A stretch of DNA of 37,822 nt from positions 1 through 37,822 of the forward strand of contig JAPPLB010000003.1 in NCBI GenBank assembly GCA_028819575.1, in the 5' to 3' direction. Positions within the stretch are counted from its first letter, which is position 1. Every line of letters starts with the position of its first letter. Below are positions 27,725-35,951 of the stretch, in pieces. The translations under genes were made by a program, and so were the position numbers. The notes under the pieces were generated by a model, which was given only the letters and a program-made list of their open reading frames with translations, had not been told where the DNA came from and did no database searches. The stretch comes from Bryobacterales bacterium. GTDB taxonomy: Bacteria > Acidobacteriota > Terriglobia > Bryobacterales > UBA6623.

Positions 27725-27729
27725 CGCGA

Positions 27730-27735
27730 TATAAT
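27730..27735 (+). promoter_or_regulatory. -10 element of the NYN/LOTUS gene (leaderless start)
   Basis: A perfect TATAAT ends 6 nt before the GTG at 27742, which would place transcription start on the G of the start codon. It overlaps the end of the previous gene by a few bases. No -35 is obvious. Confidence 0.5.
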
Positions 27736-27741
27736 GACCCT

Positions 27742-29028
27742 GTGGAAGAGCAGCTCAAGATTGCCGTTTTTATCGACTACGACAACATCGAAATTGGTGT
27801 AAAAACTACTCTTCACCGCGAGTTCGACGTCCGCAGCGTGCTCGAGGGGCTCAAGGAGCGCGGTGAAGTCGTCTCCAAGACGGCTTATGGAAACTGGAGC
27901 CGCCATGGCGCGGCCGCCCGGGCTTTCAGCGAGCAGGGTGTGCAGATGGTGCAGCGCGACACTACGCCCAAGGGCGACAAGAATGGCGGTGACATCAACC
28001 TCGCGCTCGATGCCCTCGAGATGGCTTTTACGCGCGACCACATCAATGCGTTCACGATCGTCAGCGGCGACAGCGATTTCATGCCGCTCGTCAACAAGCT
28101 CAAGCAGTTCAACAAGCGCGTTCTGATCGTCGGCGGAAAGGCTTTCACGAGCACCATCCTGCAGCGCAACTGCCACGAATTCCTCAGCTATGAGTCCCTG
28201 CTCGACAGCCAGACTCCACGTTCCCGACGCGGCGGTGGATCCGGACAACGCAGCCGGCCGCGCCGCTCGCTGCCGTTGCAGCGCGCCGTTCCACTCGTGG
28301 ACCGCACGCTTCATTCGCTCGATCGGCGGGGGGTGCAGCCTCAACTCGGTCTGCTGAAGAGCACGATGCAGCAGCTCGACTCCGCTTTCGACGAGCGGGA
28401 ATACGGCGCGTCATCGTTCTCGGGCTTTATCGAGAAGCTCGTCGACGAAGGGTTTCTCGCGGTGCGGACCGTCGACGGCCAGGTGATGGTCGAACGTCGC
28501 GTCGACGACGAGGACTCCGCGAACGGCAATGGAGCGCGCGACCAGGAAGACGCGATTCGCATGCTCGCGGAAGTTCTGGTAGCCAACGTCGACATCTTGA
28601 GCATGGGCATCCCGGCGCGAGAAGTGGAAGCAGTCGTCACGGCCGCCGACCCCGACTTCAAGGAAACCGACTACGGATTCTCGGAGTTCACGGAGGTATT
28701 GAACTACGCTCATGACAAGGGCTTGGTGCGTGTGGAGGCGGACTTGGATCATGGCCTGCGCTACTATCCCGGAGATGAATTGGTCGGTGGTTCTCAGAGC
28801 GTCGGGGATGATGCCGAGGGCGAAACAGACGCCTCCGATCAAGCCGTATCATCGGTGGAACCGCTGGACGAGTCCAAGCCCTCTCAGTCTCGCGCGTCGG
28901 CGCGGGGACGAGGTCGAAGGACGACACGCGGCCGTTCCTCCGCGCCGCGCAAACCCGCAGCATCTCCGGCTCGGAGGAAGGCCTCCACGCGTCGGCCTGC
29001 AGGGGCGCCCGTAGACGCCGACGAGTAA
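27742..29028 (+). CDS. NYN-domain ribonuclease with two OST-HTH (LOTUS) domains
   Basis: 428 residues from GTG 27742. The N-terminal NYN (LabA/DUF88, PIN-like) nuclease domain (about 1-155) has acidic metal-site residues in VFIDYDNIEIG, GGDINLALDALE and IVSGDSDFMPLV. A Pro/Arg-rich linker leads to two OST-HTH/LOTUS domains: about 195-252 (LLKSTMQQLDSAFDEREYG, FIEKLVDEGFLAV) and about 268-345 (AIRMLAEVLVANVDILSMG, GFSEFTEVLNYAHDKGLV). The tail (about 375-428) is basic, rich in Arg, Ser and Ala. NYN plus LOTUS is also found in eukaryotic RNA-regulating proteins such as MARF1. The likely role is RNA binding and cleavage. It starts 17 nt after the previous gene. Confidence 0.88.
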   Translation: MEEQLKIAVFIDYDNIEIGVKTTLHREFDVRSVLEGLKERGEVVSKTAYGNWSRHGAAARAFSEQGVQMVQRDTTPKGDKNGGDINLALDALEMAFTRDHINAFTIVSGDSDFMPLVNKLKQFNKRVLIVGGKAFTSTILQRNCHEFLSYESLLDSQTPRSRRGGGSGQRSRPRRSLPLQRAVPLVDRTLHSLDRRGVQPQLGLLKSTMQQLDSAFDEREYGASSFSGFIEKLVDEGFLAVRTVDGQVMVERRVDDEDSANGNGARDQEDAIRMLAEVLVANVDILSMGIPAREVEAVVTAADPDFKETDYGFSEFTEVLNYAHDKGLVRVEADLDHGLRYYPGDELVGGSQSVGDDAEGETDASDQAVSSVEPLDESKPSQSRASARGRGRRTTRGRSSAPRKPAASPARRKASTRRPAGAPVDADE

Positions 29029-29038
29029 ACCTGCCGGT

Positions 29039-29311
29039 CTACTCGTCCACTCTGATTTTCAGCGCCTTGAGAAACGCACGGTCCTGCTTCGTGAATGGAG
29101 CCTCTGAGACGACAAGCGGCTCTGCTTTCGGTGCGTCCTGTGTATCCCCGTCATTCCGGTTGAGCCCGATCGTTGCTTCGATGACCAGAAACACATCGTA
29201 ACCCTCTTTCTTGATCTCTCCGATCGTCTCGGCAATGCTATCGGATTCCCCGAGAGAATCGTTGATGGCATTCCCGAGTTGCTGCATCAATTCCTTGAGG
29301 TGGTCGTCCAA
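29039..29311 (-). CDS. Small unrecognised acidic protein (90 aa)
   Basis: 90 residues from TTG 29311, with an AAAGG a few nt upstream; an ATG at 29287 would give a shorter form. Acidic and helical at the N-terminus (DDHLKELMQQLGNAINDSLGES), with a hydrophobic strand in GYDVFLVIEATIGL and a C-terminal segment FTKQDRAFLKALKIRVDE. No signal peptide or membrane segment. It converges on the NYN/LOTUS gene, with stop codons about 10 nt apart. I do not recognise a family. The coherent amino-acid pattern and stop-to-stop spacing suggest it is real. Confidence 0.6.
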   Translation of the reverse strand: MDDHLKELMQQLGNAINDSLGESDSIAETIGEIKKEGYDVFLVIEATIGLNRNDGDTQDAPKAEPLVVSEAPFTKQDRAFLKALKIRVDE

Positions 29312-29520
29312 AGGGTGCCTTTCGTGGGATTCCTGTATGGGAGAGCAGGCTGCTGTTTTCCGTCTCGGCCGATCGACTTACCTCATTCGTGCTCAGCGAA
29401 CCTGCGCGCTGCGCACCCCATTCAACCAGAACGATACGGGGTTTGCAATGCACCCCTGTTGACGATCTGCGGCCGATGCCAGGTGTGCCAGGGCCTGGAT
29501 GAGAGCTGAGCCGATTCGAG

Positions 29521-29526
29521 TACTAT
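29521..29526 (+). promoter_or_regulatory. -10 element of the small CxxC protein gene (leaderless start)
   Basis: TACTAT, fitting TANNNT, ends 6 nt before the GTG at 29533, again placing the transcript start on the start codon. No Shine-Dalgarno sequence is seen. Confidence 0.4.
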
Positions 29527-29532
29527 GTAGTC

Positions 29533-29835
29533 GTGAACGACAGTGTTTTTCATGTCGACTGTCCCTGCTGCTGTGCGTCGCTGGAAGTGGACGCCGAGCA
29601 CCGTGTCATCCTGTCGCACGAAGCCCCGAAACCCGAGAATGTGCCTCGGGACCTGCGGGCTGCCGTCCTGGACCTTAAGGCCGAAGAACGGACTCGGGAT
29701 GAGCGATTTCGCAAGCAGTTCGCGGCGGAGCGACGGCATGGAGAAGACTTGAAGAAACGCTTCGACGGGCTCTTGAAGAAAGCCCGTTCTAAAGGGCCTC
29801 CGGAGAAGTTCACGCGCGACATCGACCTCGATTAG
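29533..29835 (+). CDS. Small protein with Cys-cluster N-terminus and charged coiled region
   Basis: A 100-residue protein starting at GTG 29533. The first part (MNDSVFHVDCPCCCASLEVDAE) has a CPCC cluster with the look of half a zinc-ribbon knuckle. The rest is a highly charged helix (about 40-95) rich in Arg, Lys and Glu. One such knuckle would need a partner or a dimer to hold zinc. No family recognised. It precedes the M2 peptidase gene by about 150 nt. Confidence 0.6.
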   Translation: MNDSVFHVDCPCCCASLEVDAEHRVILSHEAPKPENVPRDLRAAVLDLKAEERTRDERFRKQFAAERRHGEDLKKRFDGLLKKARSKGPPEKFTRDIDLD

Positions 29836-29974
29836 ACGGCCGGCGATTCTTCCGGGGACTCGCAGACCTTTCCGCAAGAGACTGATGGAGAACGCCCTCG
29901 GCCATGTGCCCGTACTATTCCTTTTCTCGACAACAGTCGGCCGTGTTCGGTACGCGACAGCGCCGGGACCGCAG

Positions 29975-29980
29975 TAGAAT
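29975..29980 (+). promoter_or_regulatory. -10 element of the M2 peptidase gene (leaderless start)
   Basis: TAGAAT, five of six consensus bases, ends 7 nt before the ATG at 29988. An ATG at 29979 overlaps it and would lie upstream of the predicted transcript start, which favours 29988 as the start codon. Confidence 0.45.
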
Positions 29981-29987
29981 GTGCGTG

Positions 29988-31787
29988 ATGAAACGCACCT
30001 GTTTATTGATCATTGTTTCCGGCTTGGCCGTGTCGCTTTCGTGTGGATCAGGTGGGTTGAGCCCCCAAGAGCAGGCTGATCGATTCCTTGCGATGTATGA
30101 CGGTATCGGACAGAAGGTCTACGCTGTCACTTCCGAAGCGTATTGGAAGTCGTCGACGGACGTGACCGAGCAGCACGTCGGTGAACGTATCGGCGCCGAG
30201 AGCGCTCTGGCGGCCTTCTCCGGGAGCCGCTACGTCATCGAGACGACACGTAGTTTGCTTGCATCCCGCGACGAGTTGGATGATCTGACAGTACGGCAGC
30301 TCGAGAAGATCCGGCTCACCGCTGCGGAGTATCCTGGGACGATTCCCGAGACGGTAGCGGCGCGTGTCGCACAGGAAGCCAAACAGAGCGCGGTGCTCGA
30401 CGGCTTCGAGTTTTGCGAGCAGCGCCGAGGGGAATCGTGCGCCAACGTCGTCAACCCGAACCAGATCGACAACACGCTCCGCGACTCCCGAGACCTCGAG
30501 CAGCGGCAACACATCTGGGAAGTGTCCAAGCAGACCGGCCCGGCCTTGAAACCGGGTCTGATCGAGCTGCGCCGCTTGCGCAACGAGCTTGCGAAAGAGA
30601 TGGGTTTCGACTCGTTCTTCGCGTTGCAGGTCGCCGACTACGGGATGACGGTTGACGAGATGATGCAACTCATGGAGGGATTCCAGACAGATCTGCGTCC
30701 GCTGTATAAGCAGGTGCATTGCTGGGCGAAGTTCGAATTGGCCAAGCGATACAAACAGCCGCCGCCAAAAAAAATACCTGCCCACTGGATCGGCAACCGC
30801 TGGGCTCAGTCTTGGCCCGGACTTTCCTCAACAGTGAGCTTGGACGGCCTGTTCAAGGAGAAGTCACCGGAATGGATCGTGGAGCAGGCCGAGGCGTTCT
30901 ATACGTCTCTTGACATGCCGCCGCTGCCCGACTCGTTCTGGGAGAAGTCGGATCTGTATCAGCTTCCTCCAGAGTCGACACGCAAGAAGAACACGCACGC
31001 CTCGGCTTGGCACCTGGATCTCGACAAGGATGTTCGATCCCTGATGAGCGTCGAGCCGAACTTCCGCTGGTTCCAGACTTCGCATCACGAATTGGGACAT
31101 GTCTATTACTTCATGCTGTACTCCAATCCGAACGTACCGCTGACGCTGCGAGGGGGCGCCAACCGCGCCTTCCACGAAGCCATCGGCGATCTGATCGGTA
31201 TCGCGGCGCGGCAACCGGCGTATCTCAAACAGATCGGCCTCTTGGGGGAGGATGTCGAGATCGACCAGGTCCAATGGCTTCTCGACGAGGCGCTGAATCA
31301 GGCTGTCGTATTCATTCCGTTCTCCGCGGGAACCATGTCGTTCTGGGAACACGATCTCTACGAAGAAAACCTTTCGCCCGAAGAGTTCAACCAGCGCTGG
31401 TGGGAGTACGTGGGCCGCTTCCAGGGAGTCGAGCCGCCCAGCCCGCGCGGCGAGGAGTTCTGCGACGCCTGTACCAAGACGCATATCAGCAATGATCCGG
31501 CGCAATATTACGACTACGCGATGGCATTCGTGCTGAAGTATCAGTTGCACACCTACATCGCGAACAACATCCTCAAGCAGGACCCGCGCGACTGTAATTA
31601 CTACGGCAACAAGCAGGTGGGGCGGTTCCTGTCGGACCTGCTGAGCTTGGGCGCTACCCGGGACTGGCGCGAAGTGATCCGTGAAATGACCGGAGAGGAG
31701 ATCAGCACGCGGGCGATGCTCGACTACTTCTCACCCTTGACGGACTATCTCAAGAAGGAAAACGAGGGCCGGGACGTTAACTGGTAG
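29988..31787 (+). CDS. M2 family peptidyl-dipeptidase (ACE-like), probable lipoprotein
   Basis: About 599 residues from ATG 29988, giving a signal sequence KRTCLLIIVSGLAVSLSC that may be lipidated at Cys (lipobox not ideal). The mature chain is the length of one ACE catalytic domain. Zinc site: His367-Glu-Leu-Gly-His371 (family usually HEMGH) and Glu397 in FHEAIGD. The spacing from His371 to Glu397 is 26 residues against 24 in human ACE, so there is a two-residue insertion in the loop (near YSNPNVP). M2 enzymes remove C-terminal dipeptides. The protein would act outside the cytosol on small peptides, for nutrient use. Confidence 0.92.
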   Translation: MKRTCLLIIVSGLAVSLSCGSGGLSPQEQADRFLAMYDGIGQKVYAVTSEAYWKSSTDVTEQHVGERIGAESALAAFSGSRYVIETTRSLLASRDELDDLTVRQLEKIRLTAAEYPGTIPETVAARVAQEAKQSAVLDGFEFCEQRRGESCANVVNPNQIDNTLRDSRDLEQRQHIWEVSKQTGPALKPGLIELRRLRNELAKEMGFDSFFALQVADYGMTVDEMMQLMEGFQTDLRPLYKQVHCWAKFELAKRYKQPPPKKIPAHWIGNRWAQSWPGLSSTVSLDGLFKEKSPEWIVEQAEAFYTSLDMPPLPDSFWEKSDLYQLPPESTRKKNTHASAWHLDLDKDVRSLMSVEPNFRWFQTSHHELGHVYYFMLYSNPNVPLTLRGGANRAFHEAIGDLIGIAARQPAYLKQIGLLGEDVEIDQVQWLLDEALNQAVVFIPFSAGTMSFWEHDLYEENLSPEEFNQRWWEYVGRFQGVEPPSPRGEEFCDACTKTHISNDPAQYYDYAMAFVLKYQLHTYIANNILKQDPRDCNYYGNKQVGRFLSDLLSLGATRDWREVIREMTGEEISTRAMLDYFSPLTDYLKKENEGRDVNW

Positions 31788-31844
31788 TGCTCTGCGGTTC
31801 GGGTTCGATCCGGCGGTGCTGTACTAAGAGAGATGCCGCCCGGT

Positions 31845-32867
31845 CTACGGCAGGCGGACTTCGCGGGAGAGTGCGGCGGGGCTTTCGTTGTTGTTTTGGT
31901 CGAGGGCGGTTACTTCGTAGCGGTAGCTGACGCCTTTTCGGACTTGCCTGTCGGTGAAGTTGATGGTGGGGATGGGGTCGGGGGTCAGCACGGCGGGTGC
32001 GGCGTTGTCTGCGGTGCGGCGGAGACGGTAACCGGCCAGGTCGGGCTCAGGGCCGGGTTCCCACGAAAGCTCGATGGAATCGAGTCCGGCGACGACCCGC
32101 AAGTCGTTCGGAGCGGAGGGCGGAAAGGCGTCGTGGGCGGCGATTTGGGCGGTCGGCGACGTCCCTCCCGCGACTTCGTAATCAGGGCTGCCGGACAAGC
32201 TTTGGACGCGGTAGACGTAGGTTTCTTCCCAGGTGAATTGTGGGTCGCGGAAGGTGGTTTCGGCCGTGATGGCGAGAGGTTGAAACTCGGATTGATCCTG
32301 GGCACGGCGGTGGATGCGGTATGACCGGGCGTCGGGTACGGCGGGCCACTGGAGTTCGATGGCGTCGGCGGTCACGGTGAGTTGGGGGGCCTCGGGAGCC
32401 GCGGGCGGCGCGAGGACCTGGATCACGAGCAGGTTCGAAAAGCCGGCCGAGCGCCCTCGGCGGCTTTCCGCGCGCACACCGAGGGCGAGGGTTTCGCCGA
32501 GAAAGGGTTGAGGGTCAAGGGTGATTTGAACGGGGTCGCCCGGGCCGAGGCCATCGAGGTCAGAGACATCCACCGAGTGGAGCCATTTGCTCTGGATGGC
32601 GAAATCGTCCGGGGACAACCGTTGCGGCGCGGTTGACTGCATGAAGTGGATGGCGAAGCGCTCGAGGTCGGTAAAGGGCATGCCCTCTGTGGTGGTTTCT
32701 GGCCAGGTCCATTGCAAGAGGATGCCTCGCTCGGTTTGGCGGGCAGCGAGGTCGTGGCTGCTTTCAGGGATGTTGAGCAGAGGAGGCAATGGTTCGCCAA
32801 CGGAACCGCAGAATGACAACAGCAGAAGCGCACATAAGATGGGGACCGTAACGAGCGCCTCCCGCAT
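31845..32867 (-). CDS. Fibronectin type III repeat lipoprotein
   Basis: About 340 residues from ATG 32867, supported by GGAGAGGAG just upstream; a longer frame to 32981 has no signal. The N-terminus REALVTVPILCALLLLSFC ends in a Cys that could be lipidated. The body has at least two fibronectin type III domains: about 165-250 (PEAPQLTVTADAIELQWP ... YVYRVQSLSG) and about 255-340 (APNDLRVVAGLDSIELSWE ... YRYEVTALDQNNNES), with an earlier, more divergent one at about 40-160. Such domains bind or space partners at the cell surface. It lies about 115 nt downstream of hslU on the same strand and may be its last operon member. Confidence 0.8.
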   Translation of the reverse strand: MREALVTVPILCALLLLSFCGSVGEPLPPLLNIPESSHDLAARQTERGILLQWTWPETTTEGMPFTDLERFAIHFMQSTAPQRLSPDDFAIQSKWLHSVDVSDLDGLGPGDPVQITLDPQPFLGETLALGVRAESRRGRSAGFSNLLVIQVLAPPAAPEAPQLTVTADAIELQWPAVPDARSYRIHRRAQDQSEFQPLAITAETTFRDPQFTWEETYVYRVQSLSGSPDYEVAGGTSPTAQIAAHDAFPPSAPNDLRVVAGLDSIELSWEPGPEPDLAGYRLRRTADNAAPAVLTPDPIPTINFTDRQVRKGVSYRYEVTALDQNNNESPAALSREVRLP

Positions 32868-32981
32868 CGCTCCTCTCCGGCGGTCGCCCACCGGCGCAGC
32901 AAAGCGGAGTTTGTCTGTTCTTGAGGGCGGGAGATGGCGTGCCCCCGTAGTTTGCGAAGACGTGCGCCGTGCAATCGACAA

Positions 32982-34346
32982 CTAGAGGATGTAGCGGCTG
33001 AGATCCTGGTCGCGGGAGATCTCGGCGAGGCGCTCGTTGACGTAGGCCGCGTCGATGTTGACCGTCTTCTTCTTGAGGTCAGGGCCTTCAAAGGAGATTT
33101 CCTCGAGGACGCGCTCCATGATCGTGTGGAGGCGCCGGGCACCGATGTTTTCCGTGTCTTCGTTGACCTGAGAAGCGACGGCGGCGATTTCCGAGATGGC
33201 ATCGTTGGAAAACTTGAGGCGGATGCCCTCGGTGTCCATCAACGCAGCGTATTGCTTGATGAGCGCGTTCTTGGGCTCGGTGAGGATACGGAAGAAGTCC
33301 TCGGTTGTGAGAGCTTTCATCTCCACGCGGATGGGAAAGCGTCCCTGAAGCTCGGGGATGAGATCGCTGGGCTTTGAGACGTGGAATGCGCCTGCGGCGA
33401 CGAACAGGATGTGGTCGGTGCGGATCATGCCATAGCGTGTGTTGACCGTGGTGCCTTCGACGATGGGCAGGATGTCGCGCTGTACGCCTTCGCGGCTGAC
33501 ATCGGGACCGCGGCCTCCTTCACGTCCGGCGATCTTGTCCATTTCGTCGAGGAAGATGATGCCCGACTGCTCGACGCGCTCGATGGCTTGGCGCGTGATC
33601 TGGTCCATGTCGACGAGCTTTTGCTCTTCTTCGGAGATGAGGTAGTCGAGGCCCTCGGTGACGCGCATCTTGCGGCGGCGATTCTTGCCGCCGAAGAGAC
33701 CGGGCAGCATGTCGCGCAGGTTGATATCCATCTCTTCGACACCGGTGTTGGTGACGATCTCGACGGGCATGTTGCGTTCGCGAACATCGATTTCGACCAT
33801 GCGGTCGTCGAGCTTGCCGTCTCGCAACTGGGCGCGCAGTTTCTCGCGGGTTCTCTCGATGCTCTCGCTTTCCTCGTCTTCCTTGAGCGGTGGCATGAGG
33901 ATGTCGAGCATGCGCTCTTCGGCGTTGACTTCGGCGCGCTCGGCGACTTGGTCGAGTTTTTCCTCGCGGAGCATGTCGATAGCGACTTCCACGAGGTCGC
34001 GGATCATCGAATCGACGTCTCTGCCGACGTAGCCGACTTCGGTGAACTTCGTCGCTTCGATCTTGATGAAGGGCGAGTTGGCGAGTTTGGCGAGGCGGCG
34101 CGCGACCTCGGTTTTGCCGACGCCGGTGGGACCCATCATCAGGATGTTCTTGGGCATCACCTCTTCGGCCATCTCGGAGTCGAGCTTCTGGCGCCGAATG
34201 CGGTTGCGGAGCGCAATGGCGACGGCCTTCTTGGCCTCGGCCTGTCCGATGACGTGCTTGTCGAGTTGTTGGACAATCTCTCGCGGCGTCAGCTCATCGA
34301 GCGCGACGGATTCCTTGGACGATTGTCCGGGGAGGTAGATGACCAT
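32982..34346 (-). CDS. hslU: HslU, ATPase subunit of the HslUV protease
   Basis: A 454-residue AAA+ unfoldase that feeds proteins to HslV. Walker [10 protein letters not shown] is at 72-80, the pore loop GYVGRD at 105-110, the acidic I-domain (about 115-255) in between, and Walker B IIFLDEMD at 263-270. The C-terminal DLSRYIL corresponds to the tail that docks in HslV and opens its active sites. hslV ends 9 nt upstream of this start, so the two are one operon. The ribosome site GGAG overlaps the hslV stop codon. Confidence 0.97.
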   Translation of the reverse strand: MVIYLPGQSSKESVALDELTPREIVQQLDKHVIGQAEAKKAVAIALRNRIRRQKLDSEMAEEVMPKNILMMGPTGVGKTEVARRLAKLANSPFIKIEATKFTEVGYVGRDVDSMIRDLVEVAIDMLREEKLDQVAERAEVNAEERMLDILMPPLKEDEESESIERTREKLRAQLRDGKLDDRMVEIDVRERNMPVEIVTNTGVEEMDINLRDMLPGLFGGKNRRRKMRVTEGLDYLISEEEQKLVDMDQITRQAIERVEQSGIIFLDEMDKIAGREGGRGPDVSREGVQRDILPIVEGTTVNTRYGMIRTDHILFVAAGAFHVSKPSDLIPELQGRFPIRVEMKALTTEDFFRILTEPKNALIKQYAALMDTEGIRLKFSNDAISEIAAVASQVNEDTENIGARRLHTIMERVLEEISFEGPDLKKKTVNIDAAYVNERLAEISRDQDLSRYIL

Positions 34347-34355
34347 GGAGGGATA

Positions 34356-34901
34356 CTACTCCAATTCCTCGAACGTGATGTTGTCGTTCGTGTAGATGCA
34401 AATCTTGCCGGCGATGCGCATCGCTTCTTCAGCGATCTCGCGGGCGCTCATCTCGGTATGGGAGAAAAGGGCATTGGCGGCGGCGACCGCGAAGGGCCCG
34501 CCGGAGCCGACGCTCGCCATCGGTTCGTCGGGCTCGATGACATCGCCGTTTCCGCTCACGATGAGCGAGAGGTTCTTGTTGGCGACAAGCAGCAGCGCTT
34601 CGAGGTGGCGCAGAGACTTGTCCGTGCGCCATTCCTTGGCGAGCTCAACGGCGGCACGGCCCAGATTGCCTCCGTATTGCTGAAGTTTGTCTTCGAAACG
34701 CGAGAAGAGCGAAAGGGCGTCGGCGGTTGAGCCGGCGAACCCGGCTAGGATCTTGTTGTCGTGGAGCTTTCGGATCTTTTTTGCGGAGCCCTTGATGACC
34801 TCGCTGCCCATGGTGACTTGACCGTCACCTGCCATGGTGACCTTGCCGTTGCGGCGGACACAGAGGACCGTAGTGGAACGGATTTCAGGGAACCGGGGCA
34901 T
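34356..34901 (-). CDS. hslV: HslV, peptidase subunit of the HslUV protease
   Basis: A 181-residue threonine peptidase subunit forming a double hexamer with HslU. The sequence [20 protein letters not shown] aligns with the mature E. coli start TTIVSVRR at Thr10, which would be the nucleophile after removal of a nine-residue propeptide (MPRFPEIRS), longer than the single Met of many HslV proteins. [14 protein letters not shown] and GKICIYTN are family stretches. Start ATG 34901 has no Shine-Dalgarno sequence but a TATAAT lies just upstream. The repeat half-copy F lies in the upstream gap. Confidence 0.96.
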   Translation of the reverse strand: MPRFPEIRSTTVLCVRRNGKVTMAGDGQVTMGSEVIKGSAKKIRKLHDNKILAGFAGSTADALSLFSRFEDKLQQYGGNLGRAAVELAKEWRTDKSLRHLEALLLVANKNLSLIVSGNGDVIEPDEPMASVGSGGPFAVAAANALFSHTEMSAREIAEEAMRIAGKICIYTNDNITFEELE

Positions 34902-34915
34902 AACAACAAACTCTG

Positions 34916-34921
34916 ATTATA
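34916..34921 (-). promoter_or_regulatory. hslV: -10 element of the hslVU promoter
   Basis: A perfect TATAAT on the minus strand ends 14 nt before the hslV ATG, predicting a leader of about 7 nt. The -35 (TCGAGG at 17 nt spacing) is poor. The nearest copy of the repeat family begins at 34948, just upstream of that -35. Confidence 0.5.
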
Positions 34922-34947
34922 GGGGACGAGCGATCGGCCCTCGATCT

Positions 34948-35046
34948 GACCTGTATTCTCACCACGTGGCAAGGCGAAGTTCTTGAGAGGGCCGTCAGGA
35001 CGAGGCGCAAGCCGGGCGGAGGAAAAAGGCGCGCGCCGCTTGGCGC
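34948..35046 (+). repeat. Left half of palindromic repeat (copy F)
   Basis: GACCTGTATTCTCACCAC (34948-34965) is the left terminal repeat with one base substitution and one base missing. The following body matches the full copy: 34984-35046 and 37318-37380 are identical at 62 of 63 positions. Similarity stops in the hairpin (GGCGCGCGCC-GCTT-GGCGC) at about 35046, and no right half is found. The 35047-35138 remainder, with a short CACGAATCACG-type run, has no feature I can name. Confidence 0.8.
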
Positions 35047-35138
35047 CGGCAACACGGCCTGTGAGGTTTGTCACCAATCATGAGTCACGAAACACGAATC
35101 ACGGCCTTTGGGGCGCCTCGAGCGCACTTCCCGCAGCT

Positions 35139-35939
35139 TTAGTCGTAGACGTAGTGCAGCACCATCTTCAGGTCTTCCCAGGCTTGACGTTTGCCTTCTT
35201 TGTTGTAGGCGCGCAGCAGGAACGAGGGGTGGTACGTAGGCATGACGGGGATGCCTCGCCAGTCCTGCCACTGGCCGCGGATTTTCGTGATGCCCTGGCG
35301 GGTGTCGAGCAAGTATTTCGCGGCGGTTCCGCCCAATACGCAGATCGCTTTGGGACGGATGGCGTCGAGTTGGCGATCGAGAAATTGGCCGCAGGTCTTC
35401 ATCTCCTCGGGCTCGGGGGCACGGTTGCCGGGCGGACGGCACTTGACGACATTGCAGATGTAGACGTCCTCGCGTTGGATGGAGATGCCCTCGCCGGCGG
35501 CGGTGTTGTTGATCATCTGAGTGAGGAGCTGTCCGGCCCGGCCGACGAACGGCAGGCCCTGCGCATCCTCGTCGGCGCCGGGTCCCTCGCCGACGAAGAC
35601 GAGCTTGGCTTTGGCGTTGCCGCTGCCGAAAACGATTTTCGAGCGCCCTTCATGGAGGGCGCAGCGCGTGCACTCGCCCATGTCCTCCTGGATCTTTCCG
35701 AGCATGGCCGCGGGGTCCTGCCGTGCAGTCTCGCCGGCTCCGAAGAGATCCGTGCCGGGGCGGTAGTTCCAAACGGGTATGCGCTCGGCCGGTTCGGTCA
35801 GCTTGGGCTCAGGTGCGGCCGGCTGTGAGCGGCCCTTCCGGGCCTTGGAAGGAGAGACTGCAGCAGGAGCGCGGATCTCGGTGAACCCCAAATCGCGGTA
35901 GAAACGGAGGACATCTGGGAGGGAGGATGGGTCCGCCAT
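35139..35939 (-). CDS. Family 4 uracil-DNA glycosylase (iron-sulfur type)
   Basis: A 266-residue repair enzyme that removes uracil from DNA. The iron-sulfur ligands are probably Cys90 and Cys93 ([11 protein letters not shown]), Cys167 and Cys183 ([17 protein letters not shown]), giving the family pattern C-x2-C...C-x15-C. Active-site motifs are GEGPGADED (117-125), [12 protein letters not shown] and, near the C-terminus, YHPSFLLR. The first 75 residues are a poorly conserved, Pro-rich extension. It follows coaBC with a gap of 9 nt, so they are probably co-transcribed. Confidence 0.93.
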   Translation of the reverse strand: MADPSSLPDVLRFYRDLGFTEIRAPAAVSPSKARKGRSQPAAPEPKLTEPAERIPVWNYRPGTDLFGAGETARQDPAAMLGKIQEDMGECTRCALHEGRSKIVFGSGNAKAKLVFVGEGPGADEDAQGLPFVGRAGQLLTQMINNTAAGEGISIQREDVYICNVVKCRPPGNRAPEPEEMKTCGQFLDRQLDAIRPKAICVLGGTAAKYLLDTRQGITKIRGQWQDWRGIPVMPTYHPSFLLRAYNKEGKRQAWEDLKMVLHYVYD

Positions 35940-35945
35940 CCAGCG

Positions 35946-35951
35946 AGTCTA
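35946..35951 (-). promoter_or_regulatory. Possible -10 element of the uracil-DNA glycosylase gene
   Basis: TAGACT on the minus strand ends 6 nt before the ATG at 35939 and begins with the TAG stop codon of coaBC (35949-35951). It would allow leaderless expression independent of coaBC. The overlap with a required stop codon makes chance agreement more likely, so confidence is low. Confidence 0.25.

Noticed and set aside
33381-34730. A 449-codon plus-strand frame opposite hslU and hslV
   Set aside because: Antisense of two confidently identified genes; the shadow protein is strongly acidic and low-complexity.
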